NCBI RefSeq assembly: GCF_027580225.2
Contig: NC_073357.2
Coordinates: 41,316,001-41,380,000, forward strand
DNA length: 64,000 nt
Direction of reading: 5' to 3'
From: Misgurnus anguillicaudatus
Taxonomy: Eukaryota; Chordata; Actinopteri; Cypriniformes; Cobitidae
Below are positions 47,400 to 59,277 of the stretch, piece by piece (the stretch's first letter is position 1; the number at the start of each line of letters is the position of its first letter). Made by a program: the position numbers and the translations under genes. The notes beneath the pieces are model-generated. The model did no database searches and was not told the origin of the DNA. It saw only the letters and a program-made list of their open reading frames with translations.

Positions 47400-49993
47400 C
47401 AATTGTAAATTCGACCTCTTTAGTTTTGATCATATGTTCCATAACATGTTTACCATACCATGTTTTCAAAGTAGTCTTTTACCATGCCAAAACAAAGAAC
47501 CCTAAGCATTATGCATCCAAATCCTAAAGTATTTTTTTCTCCAGGTGAAGGTGATTATGATTAAGTTTTCAAGGATAAGTAGTTTATGTTTAATATTAAC
47601 AATTATGTGGTTTGTTTTCTCTGTATTCACAATGGCAGTGCTATCCTTAATCTAAAGCTTGCTGTGATGAGTGCTTGATGGTTGGTGTGCCAGAAGGTCA
47701 AGTAATTCTCAGGTATGGGGATTGATTCAACCCTGTTCCCTGGGCACCTACTGATCAGATGCTGAACAGCTAAGCAGAATGATTGGAAAACACAACGCTT
47801 CTGTACGTTTGCATTCAGAATCATCTGCGACTGCTTTGAAATCCATCTTCCAGCACAAATACCAGGAGCCCTTTCATTTTCAGCCAAACAGCCTCCTCTT
47901 CGCTGACACAGGCTGCCAAACTGTGAGAAGAGAGGAGCACAGACTTCCCATATCAACCAAGAAAATTAACTTTTCTGAGCAGAATCGTCCTCGTTCCTCT
48001 CAATTCACTTTCTTGTGTATGATTACAAAATTGCCTATGAATTCCTCATGGGACAACATTTTTAACTTTTATCAAGTCTGTCCAGTGCCTGATCTCAAAA
48101 TGTCTTCAGAAAAATACATTGCCAAAGTTTTCTTTTAGATAAGAACAACATCAATTGGCTGTAGAGTGGATTTTTCAGGTGCATAATATTTATGCCATGT
48201 CTGTGTGGAAGGAGTAAACAGATGCACATGCTGACTCCACACCTAACAGCATATGGGCAAGTCACAGGGTGACATTAATAATTCTGCCATGTTGCAACAG
48301 CCGACATTTCCTACCCGCTCCAGTTGTTTAAACCTTCTGCTTGAGAATGTAAAGCATGGGTACAAGGAAGCAAGGCTATGGTAGTGAGAGGGACAAACAA
48401 GGAGAGAGAAGGAAAAAAGTAAAACTAATGATTGTGCCAACAAAATTGATTTCATTACCAAATAAAAATGATTTTTGCACCAAAGTTGGACCAAATAATG
48501 AAGAAAATGCAACAGGAACTCTCTCAATACTGTTTAAAAAGCATTTGAGGGTTATTTTGTACCTCATAAAGCTTTAAAATGCCAAGAGTACATTTTGTAA
48601 ATTTTGTGGCAAAGGGTGGCTTGATCTATCACAATTCCTGTCATTCACTTTTGTCATTCTATAGTTTTGATTAGATTCTGGAAAATGTATATATTCAAAA
48701 CTAGGTTAACAGTTAAAGTAACAAAATAAGGGTGAGGATTGTGTTATAAAGAATATTACAGTTGTCAAGTATTATCAAATCCAATCTAAAACAACACGCA
48801 AATAATGCTTTAGTTGGAAACCAGGACTATGGCACAGGAACACCACACGACTTTAAGAAAAGCTGTATAGACGATTTTCTCTAAAACAAAGAAAATGTGT
48901 TTGGTCATGGCAGGTTTATGTGTTAAGAGGCATGCTGTTCTCTTCTTAAACCCATTTATGGTGCAATAATACATTTTTTCTTAAACTCCAAGCTTACAAA
49001 CTGGCTAATGCGTCTGACTGGATAATGCAGTGCAAAGCTAATATTCACTTAATGCAGCAAAATGGGTTGGATGGTCAGGAAAACTCGCCGAGCCCTTCAT
49101 TGCTTTATGGTGTGTGCCTGCTCCATTATGCTGGTCCTTATTACAAAAACATTAAATAGTTAAAAGGAACTTATTTAAACTTTACAAACTAATCCTTGTG
49201 GAGGGAATGAATTCTGGCAATTGATGGAGCATACCTCTCTCTAAGTGCACTTTCTTGGAGTGCATTCAACTGGATCTTGATTAACAATTGTAATCAATCC
49301 AGTCCTTCTGTCTCTTTCGTATCTTTCCCTGCTCGGTGCTGATAGTGTGCCTGCATCACTTGTGAATCTGCACAAGGAATTACATTCATTCATTATTTAT
49401 CTATCATAAAGGTTTCTTTGGTAGGTGATCATGCATATACATCCGAACATGCTTTTTTGTTATTGTGAAAAGAGACGTTCCCAGCACACTTCTTGTGTTT
49501 ACATTGTGGAATGATTTGATTCATTCGTCATAGTATGAGAGACACGAAAATGAATCTGTTGTGCAAACAATCTGATACTATTGTCAGTTTACATGCTAAA
49601 GCACAAGCCAAGACTGTGCATAAATAAATATTTGAAAACATGCTGTTTGTTTGGCGTGTACTTACTGACTTGTATAGCTAGCCTGTTGTCAAATAAGCAA
49701 CTAAATACATTTCTTAGGTCATGGTGGAAAGGTAAATTCTCCTAGACTATCTAATCCATATTAAACAATTTATTGGGACACCATAGTATGTACTATAGTA
49801 AAATTTTTCTGACACTACTAAAATTAATGAGTACTTTGGTTCATACCTGAGTTAATTATTTGGAGTAAAGTGTGCATTATACCGTTGTTTATTAAAATGT
49901 CATTTTCACACCCAATTCACAAAAGGGAATATGCGAATTATGCAGGGAAAACACGCTTAATAAGTGCTAAATGAATTTTTTCAAGTTTTAACT
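47400..49993. other. Unassigned sequence with candidate conserved blocks
   Basis: No exon or transposon recognised. 47640-48060 and 49010-49370 have balanced composition. The 119-codon frame 47779-48138 has no known domain. Confidence 0.4.
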
Positions 49994-49998
49994 GTATC

Positions 49999-50719
49999 TG
50001 TCATGGTCCTGTCAGACATCCGTGCTAGATGTAGGTCTGAGTGCATCTGACAGGACCGTGGCAGTATCATGTTCTGTGTTGGGACATGTGGGATCACATT
50101 CTGTGTGTGGCTGCCACATGTTCCCGGTGTCTTGTTGCTGTCGTGATCTTGCCAGACCTTAGTATAGATCAGGTCTATGTTCTGTGGGCAAGGTCAGGGC
50201 AGCAGTGTGTGTACGTGGGAACACGTGTGTTCACATCATATCTGTGTGACACGTGTTCCCCAGTGTTTTGTGGCTGTCATGGTCTTGCCTGACCTTGGTT
50301 ATTATCCAGAGGGCAGGACCAGGGCAGCATTGTTTTATGTGGGAATACGGGTGTTTTCACATCATGTATGTGTAACACGTATTCCCAGTGTCTTGTCACT
50401 TTTACCCTACTCCCTTATGTAATCATGTCTTAAGTGATTAATTATGTTCACCTGTTCCCCATTGATGTGGTGTCTTTATAATGCCCTTGTGTTCTCTGTG
50501 TGGTGTGCGTGCGTTGTTTGTGAAATCCAAGTGTTATGGTTCCCGTTTATCTGTTCCAGTTATTTGTGTTTCATCACATTGTTTTGTTCCTTTCCGTTTT
50601 ACCCCCTCATGGGTGTTTCAGTTTATTATTAAATAAATCATAGTTATATTTTTGTACATTGAGTCTGCGTTTGAGTTCTCCTTTTTATTTTTCACTATCC
50701 GGTTTTACAGATTGTGACA
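49999..50719 (+). repeat. 5' LTR
   Basis: 721 bp, TG...CA ends; same length as the 3' LTR. The first 60 bp hold a small inverted repeat (GGTCCTGTCAGA at 50005-50016 / TCTGACAGGACC near 50047). Confidence 0.95.
50475..50637 (+). promoter_or_regulatory. LTR promoter and poly(A) signal
   Basis: TTTATAAT at 50475-50482 is a TATA-like box; AATAAA at 50632-50637 is the polyadenylation signal. This places the transcript start near 50505 and R/U5 in the last 200 bp. The 3' LTR has the same elements at about 52197 and 52354-52359. Confidence 0.6.
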
Positions 50720-50757
50720 GAACGCACGCACCAGAACTGAACTCAGCGGACCCGAGG

Positions 50758-51663
50758 ATGCAATGTGCATCGGACCCGGAATGGTGGTCCTCCATTTCGG
50801 ACCAGACGCTCTCCGGGGGTAGCCCCTTCCCACCACAGAGGGAACTCCCCCTCAGAGACTATGCCTTGGCGGTGGAGAAGAGTAGGGGGAGTTACCCGGA
50901 GTTTCTGGCCAGCGCCTACCTGGTGGCTGGCATGAGGGATCCTCCACCAGTGCAGGAGAGAGGGAGTTTGTTGGGGCTGCCCTACTGGGAGTTGGTGGAC
51001 TGTCTCGCGCTTCGGCAACGACCAGAGAGACCAGCGGAGTCTGCCGGAGCCCGCGCAGCTCCGTCCAGCCCGAGAGGTATTGGGACCGGGGCTGTCAAGA
51101 TGGGAGGGTCGACTCTCGTTTCCTCGACGCTGGGGACTACTCCCGCGACCAGTCGCTACCCTGATCTCCCTGTATCCGGACGAAGGAGGAGGAGGACAAG
51201 GAGAGTCTCGCAGCCGGCACAGCCGGGGACACGTCACCCGCCGGTGCAGCCGGAGACACGTCACCCGCCGGTGCAGCCGGAGACACGTCACCCGCCGGTG
51301 CAGCCGGAGACACGTCACCCGCCGGTGCAGCCGGAGACACGTCACCCGCCGGTGCAGCCGGAGACACGTCACCCGCCGGTGCAGCCGGAGACACGTCACC
51401 CGCCGGCGCAGCCGGAGACACGTCACCCACCGGCGCAGCCGGGGACAAGTCACCAGTCGGCTTCTCAGCCGCAGGACTTTAAGACTCAGGTTCCCCATGG
51501 ACATTTTGTTTCCCCTGTTTTTTCCCAACCTCCCCTTCATCATGTATTGTTTTTGTTACACCATCCCAACCCGTTTGTCACATATGTGTGTTTACCTTTG
51601 TTGTTCGTAGTAATGTTGTCGTGGTTGTCTTCTGTTGTGCAGTCTTTCGTTCCTCGTGTTTAA
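50758..51663 (+). CDS. Gag-position ORF with nine-fold 9-residue repeat
   Basis: 301 codons from ATG 50758; an in-frame upstream ATG at 50659 lies within the LTR and is less likely. It begins MQCASDPEWWSSISDQTLSG. Residues 30-100 contain YALAVEKSRGSYPEFLASAY and LPYWELVDCLALRQRPE, weakly reminiscent of a gag capsid-like region of fish gypsy elements, but I cannot confirm homology. An Arg-rich run RRRRRTRR is followed by nine copies of (V/A)QP(E/G)TRHPP, then a hydrophobic C-terminus (FVTYVCLPLLFVVMLSWLSS) that could be a membrane segment. No CCHC zinc knuckle or protease is visible. The frame is open, unlike every other element gene here. If made, the product may act in packaging or be vestigial. 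Confidence 0.6.
   Translation: MQCASDPEWWSSISDQTLSGGSPFPPQRELPLRDYALAVEKSRGSYPEFLASAYLVAGMRDPPPVQERGSLLGLPYWELVDCLALRQRPERPAESAGARAAPSSPRGIGTGAVKMGGSTLVSSTLGTTPATSRYPDLPVSGRRRRRTRRVSQPAQPGTRHPPVQPETRHPPVQPETRHPPVQPETRHPPVQPETRHPPVQPETRHPPVQPETRHPPAQPETRHPPAQPGTSHQSASQPQDFKTQVPHGHFVSPVFSQPPLHHVLFLLHHPNPFVTYVCLPLLFVVMLSWLSSVVQSFVPRV
51217..51459. repeat. 27-bp minisatellite inside the LTR element
   Basis: Nine units begin at 51217 and every 27 bp to 51433; the six central units are identical or nearly so (GTGCAGCCGGAGACACGTCA, then CCCGCCG). The length is a multiple of three, so every frame stays open. Confidence 0.97.
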
Positions 51664-51707
51664 TGTTTTTGTTTGTTTTTGTTTGTGACGTCTTGTATCC
51701 GTCTTTT

Positions 51708-51720
51708 AAGTGGGGGGTAC
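51708..51720 (+). promoter_or_regulatory. Polypurine tract
   Basis: AAGTGGGGGGTAC abuts the 3' LTR. This is the expected plus-strand primer site. Confidence 0.85.
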
Positions 51721-52441
51721 TGTCATGGTCCTGTCAGACATCCGTGCTAGATGTAGGTCTGAGTGCATCTGACAGGACCGTGGCAGTATCATGTTCTGTG
51801 TGGGGACATGTGGGATCACATTCTGTGTGTGGCTGCCACATGTTCCCGGTGTCTTGTTGCTGTCGTGATCTTGCCAGACCTTAGTATAGATCAGGTCTAT
51901 GTTCTGTGGGCAAGGTCAGGGCAGCAGTGTGTGTACGTGGGAACACGTGTGTTCACATCATATCTGTGTGACACGTGTTCCCCAGTGTTTTGTGGCTGTC
52001 ATGGTCTTGCCTGACCTTGGTTATTATCCAGAGGGCAGGACCAGGGCAGCATTGTTTTATGTGGGAATACGGGTGTTTTCACATCATGTATGTGTAACAC
52101 GTATTCCCAGTGTCTTGTCACTTTTACCCTACTCCCTTATGTAATCATGTCTTAAGTGATTAATTATGTTCACCTGTTCCCCATTGATGTGGTGTCTTTA
52201 TATTGCCCTTGTGTTCTCTGTGTGGTGTGCGTGCGTTGTTTGTGAAATCCAAGTGTTATGGTTCCCGTTTATCTGTTACAGTTATTTGTGTTTCATCACA
52301 TTGTTTTGTTCCTCTCCGTTTTACCGCCTCGTGGGTGTTTCAGTTTATTATTAAATAAATCATAGTTATATTTTTGTACATTGAGTCTGCGTTTGAGTTC
52401 TCCTTATTATTTTCCACTATCCGGTTTTACCGATCGTGACA
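51721..52441 (+). repeat. 3' LTR
   Basis: 721 bp. About ten substitutions and no length change from the 5' LTR, most of them in the last 200 bp. Confidence 0.95.
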
Positions 52442-52446
52442 GTATC

Positions 52447-55351
52447 GTTCACAAGTTCTTGGTTGGGAAGGATGCAGCAGATTACCACTATCTGACACAC
52501 TATACAGGGACTCATTGAACCACTGCAGTCACCTACTGTAGATCAGCTCCTACAGTGCAGATAACATGCTCATGTACACTTCATATTTGAATACAGACCC
52601 TGCTCTAATAATTAAATGATACCTCCATTATTTTTACAGGTAGTTGCTGTAAAAAACATTTAAAGCAGCACTATTTTTACATGCATGTGTAGTGTATTAA
52701 ACTCAAAGATGCTGCGATTACAAATGATAAAATAGAGCCATTTTATTGTCCTAATTCTGTTTTTCTGCAGAAAAAAAATCTATATTTTTATTTCTTAGAA
52801 AGATAACGCAGTGCCTTTATTCACTACAAAATTATGAATCATATTTAACAGCACGATTTCTCCTGCTCGAAGGTTTTGAGCTTGCGCACATGCTTCTGTG
52901 CAGTTGGCAAGGATGGCTATGTCTTCGTCATGGCAACGGCTTGTGATCAAGTCAAGTAGCATCAGAGTTTGCTGCTGTTTATCACACAAGTGCATTCATT
53001 GCTTTCATGCTTAGTGCAGAACCATACTTCATTCATTTATATTTTTACGCTGCTCCATGCAGCAGTCAGTTGACTACACCCTCCACACCCTTTTCATATA
53101 ACTCCAGGCCCCCTAGTTTGGGATCCACTGTCCTAATCTAATGAACAGCCAGAAATGTCTAGTGTTATCAACTTCAAGCCTACATTAGCTGTGCAATAGA
53201 CACTTGAGAATAAAGTAAATTTTTGTAACACCTCGGATTGTCTGTTGGTCCCACATGTTGTGAAACTGGACAGACGAGAGGAGACAGGCTGAAAATTGGA
53301 ACTTGAGGACAAAAAAGCCACTGACAGCCTCATAATGGGCAGCTTTTGAATCTCTGTCATCTCTGTAAATGAACCACCCCCAGCAACTATACTATATCAT
53401 AGATCATACAAATAAGCTTGATGTATTATTTCAAAATTTTTCGGTAGAGTATTGATACTGTACATTGCCTTGCAAGTCTATTGTATTAATTAGGCATATG
53501 TTGTATTTGAAACATTTACAAATGGTGCCAACGTAAAGCCCATCTATACCCATGAAATGAGTGAGTTCTCATTCTTCATATACGTTCTTTATCTTCTCAA
53601 TTAACACATTATTACTTCGCTATCATATTGCCCTCTTGAAATAATGATATCATTATCATCAGTCTAACAATCACTTCTAATCAAGAGAACATTTGCAAAT
53701 GGCTACGCATAATGGCCATGATTTCGCCATCAATGAGGGTGTCTTGTATCATTTCAAACAACGTTCATGCATCTAAAAATCATCCTTCTTGTGCCTCTCC
53801 TACTCATCAACACACCAAATTAACATTTTTACTTAAATTTGTTTATGAGATATCAGTTTCTTCGCCCGAGTTTGTCTTATCATTGCCGTCTCGCCCCAGC
53901 AAATTTGGACAAATGTGAGTAAATTTGCAGCAGAGACCCGTTGGCTGCCCGGTCGAGTGCCTTGCATACCAAGTGTGTCCGGAAAGAGGGGCAGAGACTC
54001 TTTTCTCTCCAGGCCACTGCTCTTAAGAGTTTGCTCACATTTCACCCAGTGCCATACAAAGATAAAGGGTGAAAATCATGTCAATAATTGCAGAGTGGGG
54101 CAAAAAGGGGAGAGTTTATATTTATCTTTTTTTCCAAAGTGTCTCAAGGACTTCATAGCGAGAGTGTGAGTAGACAGAGCTCATTCATTGATGTCCTTGA
54201 TAGTGTCATATTATTAAATCGCTTTAGTGATAAGATGATAGTGTACTTTTTTTTGCAAATTTCAGTGTGAAAAATAACCGATAGTCATTATCATTTATAG
54301 AATGATATAAATGGCAAAAATAATGAAATATTTTTATATTAGAATATTAACACACATTGTCTTTACATTAACTTTGTAAATAAAAAAAATAAAAAAACAT
54401 TTCTATGTCTTAATTATTTTATTTAATGTCCATTAGTCATGTGATGGCAATCTGTAGTTGTTAATTAAAGATGCTTGTTTAATGAGAGGCGTAACATTGC
54501 TCCGTGGGAGTGCTGTATCATTTTGATACACTAGGATTTATGCATTTGCTTCATCTGACATGTACTAATTATATACTGCGCTCGACTTCAGAAAATGAAA
54601 GTCATTGTCTGACTTCCTTTGTTATATTACTTATCATCATGTTGCTCATTTTCAAAGACATGAAGACCCTCTCTTAGTAAAATGTTAATAATTTTTTTCT
54701 CTCTCTGCAGTATCTATCAAAAATAGAATGTTTTTACCGGGTATACTTTCACTTTGGCAAGTTATTCCTAAAATAAGTAATGTATTAAGCATCCTTGGGT
54801 TGGTAAATTACTTTCTATCACCATAACGTTCTATAACCTACTATTTCATATTTATTGCCCTCTTTGCTGACAGAGTAAATTAGTTTTATGCTGAATGAGT
54901 CAAGCGTGTAAACTGCCTCAAGTAGCTTAATTTTGGTGCATACTGCAGGATTTTCGCCAGCTTTTTGCCATCTGAGACAAAATTCTGTTTACCAATAGCT
55001 GATTAATAGCCTTTATCAATCTTAGACCCTAAAATTACAGCACATTTCTGCAGTTTAATTGCCTCATCTAATGAAGAACCTACAGGGTAAAAATGCCACT
55101 TTAAATTACTTCAAATTCACTCTGATCGATGTCCAGACCATTCTATGTCCAGTTGTATGTCTTTCTTTTTAACTTTATACTTTTCCAGACATTGCTAAAT
55201 TGCTTACATTGCTCAATGTGACTTTTTAACATTTACTGTACTGTAACTCATCTATGTGGAGTTTGCATGTTTACTCCGAGTACTCTGGTTTCCTCGCACA
55301 GGCCAAAAACATGCAAGTAAGGTAAATTGGAGATGCCAAATTACCACCCAA
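52447..55351. other. Unassigned sequence
   Basis: No exon recognised. A possible hAT end (inverse of CAGTGGATCCCAAACTAGG) at 53113-53131 has no partner. The rest, including 53150-54300 and 54420-55340, shows no repeat I know. Confidence 0.42.
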
Positions 55352-55476
55352 CATGTGAATGTACGCTTTTATCCAAAGTGACATTTTTTATCCGCATGTG
55401 TGTTGCCTGGGTTCGAACCCATGACCTTGTGTGCTGCTAATACAATGCTTTACCATTGAGTTGTACAGGAGCACTG
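55352..55476 (-). mobile_element. tRNA-derived SINE
   Basis: Minus strand: CTCCTGTACAACTCAATGG with AAAGCATTG (head), GGTCATGGGTTCGAACCC (B-box), a body with CACATGCGG, then GTCACTTTGGATAAAAGC, the L2-like tail. About as well preserved as the copy at 25283-25418. Confidence 0.78.
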
Positions 55477-56367
55477 TTTTGTGCCATAAAACACCACAAA
55501 TGCCAGACAGATTTTTGTAGGCTCTACCCAGATCTAATTGGAGGTCATATTGTACAACCTGAAATTTTCTGACAAACAAAATCGGTAAATGACAGCAAAA
55601 ATTATCTTTAATTCACAATAGATTTCTGTATAAACTATATTCATGTCTCATAATTCTTAGAGAAACACGCAAATACCCAACATTTACCTATGGTAAGTAT
55701 CTTTTATCGAAGCACGGGCCTACTTAGGGAGACAATTATTCTTTGCTCTTGTGGCTGACACATGAGCGATTACCTAATCTGTTTGCAGCTCTTGAGTATA
55801 AACTGCTGAGCAACACATGGAGATCCTTTTGGTCTCCATTTTTTAATTCACCCTAAACTTTATCACCATCAGACATCAGGCATTAATCAGCTCAATTATG
55901 AACCTAAAACCCTTGGGCTTGTCTTCAGGCTTAGCAACCAAATAAGATGCAAAGCTGAGATCCTCAAAGAATTTCTAACTCAGGAATAATACATTCCCTG
56001 GGCTCCACTCTGAGTGTTTGTCCCCAAGCACAAGGTGCAGATAATTTAAACACATAAGCAGGTTCTTGGCGTACCTTAATCAATGCCAACGGGGCATTTT
56101 AGCAGAGAGAGACAGAGAGAGGGGGGGCAGCAAGCGAGAGAGAGAGGCAGAGAGAGAGAGAGAGGCAATAAAGAGATAGGAGTGCTGGAACCTGGGGACT
56201 CACTGCTGCGAAAACATGCAGTGTTGCAGGCCTCGGGGTAATGAGCAACAAAATTTCTGACAAAAACTGCTTCTGGTGGTTTCTGCACATGTATGCATCT
56301 TCACACACAGCAAGAAAAATACACACAGCACATTAAAGTTTTTTATTAGAAGACTTCTTATTTATTG
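55477..56367. other. Unassigned sequence with GA-rich tract
   Basis: 55720-56070 has balanced composition and no known repeat, so it may be conserved DNA. 56103-56166 is a broken GA tract, explaining Leu/Ser-rich minus-strand frames. Confidence 0.4.
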
Positions 56368-57308
56368 TAGGGGAGAGCGGTGAACAACCTAACGCTTTTT
56401 GGTTTTAGGCTCAATCATTCAAAAAATCTTTGAGTTTGATTAATTATATTTTTACACAAGCAACACGCACATCTTTGCTACAAATGAACATTTGAAGTTT
56501 GTTTCTATTACTTAACATTCTTGGACAATTACACCAAACATGACAGAAGTGCAAATGTTACAACTTACCCCATAGGTGGGGTTAATTATAACAGGCAGGG
56601 GGTTAGTTGTAACACTTGGTAAAATTAAAAGCACAAAAAGAAAGCACAAAAAAGCAAGCAGAAAAAGCAGCACAATTATGACAAAAATGTTATATGTGAC
56701 CCAGTCTGTAATAACCATACTACAGTTTCAGAATCAAATTATGAGATAATAAGCATCAAAGTCTGATTTTAGCCATTCATTTCATTATGATTTCAATCTT
56801 AGATGTGACCTTATTCAATCAATATTAAAGATATGAACAAAAATAAATTTGACACATGATTTTTGATAAGACAGGCACATTTATTTTGTTGGCAGCCAGC
56901 AATCATTCGTGTGTAGCCTATTTAAAACAACGGCAAAATTTGCGCTAACGTTAGCGGTTTTCATATCGTAAGTGCTGAGGGGTTAGTTGTAACACAGCGT
57001 TACAATTAACCCCACTGGGTCAAAACATATTTTCAAGTTCACCAAAAAAGTTGTTAAGACACCCAACTTAGAAATCAAAAAAAAAAAAAAAAACAATGAT
57101 GAAAACATTTACTTACATGCCACCAAAACACTCGTTCATCAGTAGCTCTCTGGAAAACATTATACATTTCCAGTAATTTGCGGGAGATTGTCTTTTGGAA
57201 GCGTGAAAAAAATACCAGGAAAAACAAAACGCTCAACCTTCTGCAACAATATAAACAGTCTGTGTTACAACTAACCCCAGGTTAGTTTTTGCCCCGTGCA
57301 CCGCTATA
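56368..57308. mobile_element. MITE with TAGGGGAGAGCGGTG end
   Basis: TAGGGGAGAGCGGTGAACAA at the left faces TGCACCGCTATA at the right, whose inverse is TATAGCGGTGCA. GGGTTAGTTGTAACAC occurs at 56602 and 56979 and inverted near 57264. A second MITE (56695-56853) and a poly-A run lie inside. Similar ends occur at 62854-63754. Confidence 0.65.
56695..56853. mobile_element. Inverted partial copy of the TGTGACCC MITE
   Basis: TGTGACCCAGTCTGTAAT, ATCAAATTATGAGATAATAA and CATTATGATTTCAATCTTAG match, inverted, parts of 25039-25279. It is nested in the 56368-57308 element. Confidence 0.6.
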
Positions 57309-58604
57309 GTTATCTGGCCTAACATTCATTTTACAGTATACATACAATATCTTGTGTAATATCATTGACTGTTGCAGATATTTCAGTTGGACACGATATA
57401 TGATAGATGCAAATTTTACATCGCACACCAGCCTGCATGCCTGTTATAAACAAAAGGTGATGTATTAGCTGCTACCACAGAGTGACTAAGTGGACTGTGA
57501 ATGTCTCGTTTTTTTCTGGAAAAGCACCATGCAGGATTGACACAGCCACACAAATCGAGCGAAATGTGCCATTACAAACAATAAAGACCAATTAAAACAG
57601 GAAGCCTTAAGAGTTTGCCGTTTTTTCACACGCTACGTGGTTTATAATAAAACTTCCTTAAACCAGGTGTCAAACTTCACATCAAACTGATAAATGAAAC
57701 TATTTTCTCAAAACAAACATACCTCGGAACATTATTAGCACCATTCCCATAACGTATTAAGGTGAGAAATGCTGAAGGCGGAATAGTGAAAGCCTTTCTC
57801 AGTGATGAAGTGCCTCCCCATCAGGTCTCACTCATACTGGAAGAAAATTGAGGACATTTATCAGAGGGGTCACACTCACATGCTCAGTTATCTCTCTTTC
57901 ACTTAGAGAGATAGAGTGGTAAAGCTTCACTGTCATGAATTGAAAATACATGTAACTAAATTTAAACAGTAAAGGTCAGGTAATAGATAAAATGGGGCAG
58001 TATTATTACCTTTGTGTAAGGCATAACTTGAATGGATTATAAGCCGAATATGGTGTCCCGTAACTCAAGTTTATGACAGGTCTTCATTCAAGCCTGTTTG
58101 TATAAATTCGTAAGCAGTGCTTGACTGTGGCTAGTTGTTTTCAAAAGTTACTAGCCACTCAGCATTTTCACTGGACACAATTTTGTTGCTTGTAACATAC
58201 ATTTTTTATGATTATACTTGACTGTGGCATCCTAAAATGACTTTATTTTCAGTAATTGTACTCGATTTAGCTAGATTAGATGCAGATTGACTTTCAAATG
58301 CAGACTGACCACCCGGACAACAGGTTTAAATGCATGCAAGGTCAAAAAACACTGTAATTTTCTCAAAATATAAATTTAAAATTACCCAATTTCTCAGAGA
58401 TCCCCAAACAATTTGTGTAAAGCCGTTCAACGACTCAGTCTGCCTAAACGCCACCTTTCAGTAGCCTACTCTGTTCTGATTGGTCAACTGACAGAGTCTC
58501 CACACAGACCACAGATCAGTGGCACAGACCAACAATAGTGCAACATGTATTGACCTAGTGCTAACATGATTAACTGACAAGACATTATCGACATCAATAC
58601 ATAT
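57309..58604. other. Unassigned sequence
   Basis: No gene seen. 58100-58560 may belong to a repeat but no ends were found. Confidence 0.4.
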
Positions 58605-59200
58605 CATTCATCATTAATCCAAGCAATAAAAACGATGATAGAAACTAACAGTTTAAACACTCATTTAAGCATTTATGTAAGCTAACCGGGTCATAGCAAA
58701 ACCGTAAATGAGCATGCGTTAGCCGCTTGCTAACGTCACTCTCTGACAGTATATTAAGAGTTTAAACAACGACATCATTCATCATTAATCCAAGCAATAA
58801 AAACGACGATAGAAACTAACATTTTACACTCATTTAAGCATTTATGTAAGCTAACCGGGTCATAGCAAAACCGTAAATGAGCATGCGTTAGCCGCTTGCT
58901 AACGTCACTCTCTGACAGTATATTAAGAGTTTAAACAACGACATCATTCATCATTAATCCAAGCAATAAAAACGACGATAGAAACTACTGTAACATTTTA
59001 CACTCATTTAAGCATTTATGTAAACTAACCGGGTCATAGCAAAACCGTAAATGAGCATGCGTTAGCCGCTTGCTAACGTGACTCGCTGACAGTATATTAA
59101 GAGTTTAAACAACGACATCATTCATCATTCATTATTAGTCCAGGTTATAAAAACGACGACAGACATTATCATTTTTACACTCATTTAAGCAAGTATGTAG
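58605..59200. repeat. Tandem array of about 171-bp units
   Basis: CATTCATCATTAATCCAAGC begins units at 58605, 58776 and 58945, and a changed form at 59119. Periods are 171, 169 and 174 bp; three full units and a partial fourth. Units share GTTAGCCGCTTGCTAACGT, itself a small palindrome. Confidence 0.96.
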
Positions 59201-59277
59201 CTATAATCACACTTACAGGTTATGGTTCGGAGACCCATGTTGTTCCAAATAAAGTGGGTACTGAACCATCTTTCATT

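Larger units (their letters stand above)
49999..52441 (+). mobile_element. Complete non-autonomous LTR retrotransposon
   Basis: Two 721-bp LTRs (49999-50719, 51721-52441) start TGTCATGG and end GTGACA. A perfect 5-bp duplication GTATC flanks the whole (49994-49998, 52442-52446). Between the LTRs lie only 1001 bp with one ORF, so protease, reverse transcriptase, RNase H and integrase are absent. I count about ten base differences between the LTRs (roughly 1.4%), so insertion was recent. TGT...ACA ends, the purine tract and 5-bp duplication fit Ty3/gypsy, to my reading the fish type whose LTR ends TGACA, but BEL/Pao is not excluded. It must rely on enzymes from another element. Confidence 0.95.

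Noticed and set aside
50743..51543. 266-codon minus-strand open frame rich in TCLRLHRRV repeats
   Set aside because: It is the antisense reading of the 27-bp minisatellite and the GC-rich ORF; a repeat length divisible by three keeps all frames open.
51080..51610. 176-codon plus-strand frame with RRHVTRRCS repeats (and 51137-51448 minus)
   Set aside because: Same minisatellite read in other frames. The frame starting at 50758 spans the whole internal region and is the better candidate.
50041..52144. Pairs of identical short ORFs at 50041/51763 and 50177/51899
   Set aside because: They lie in the two LTRs and are duplicated only because the LTRs are.
58605..59200. CRISPR-like array
   Set aside because: Units are about 171 bp with no spacer/repeat alternation, and the genome is a vertebrate.
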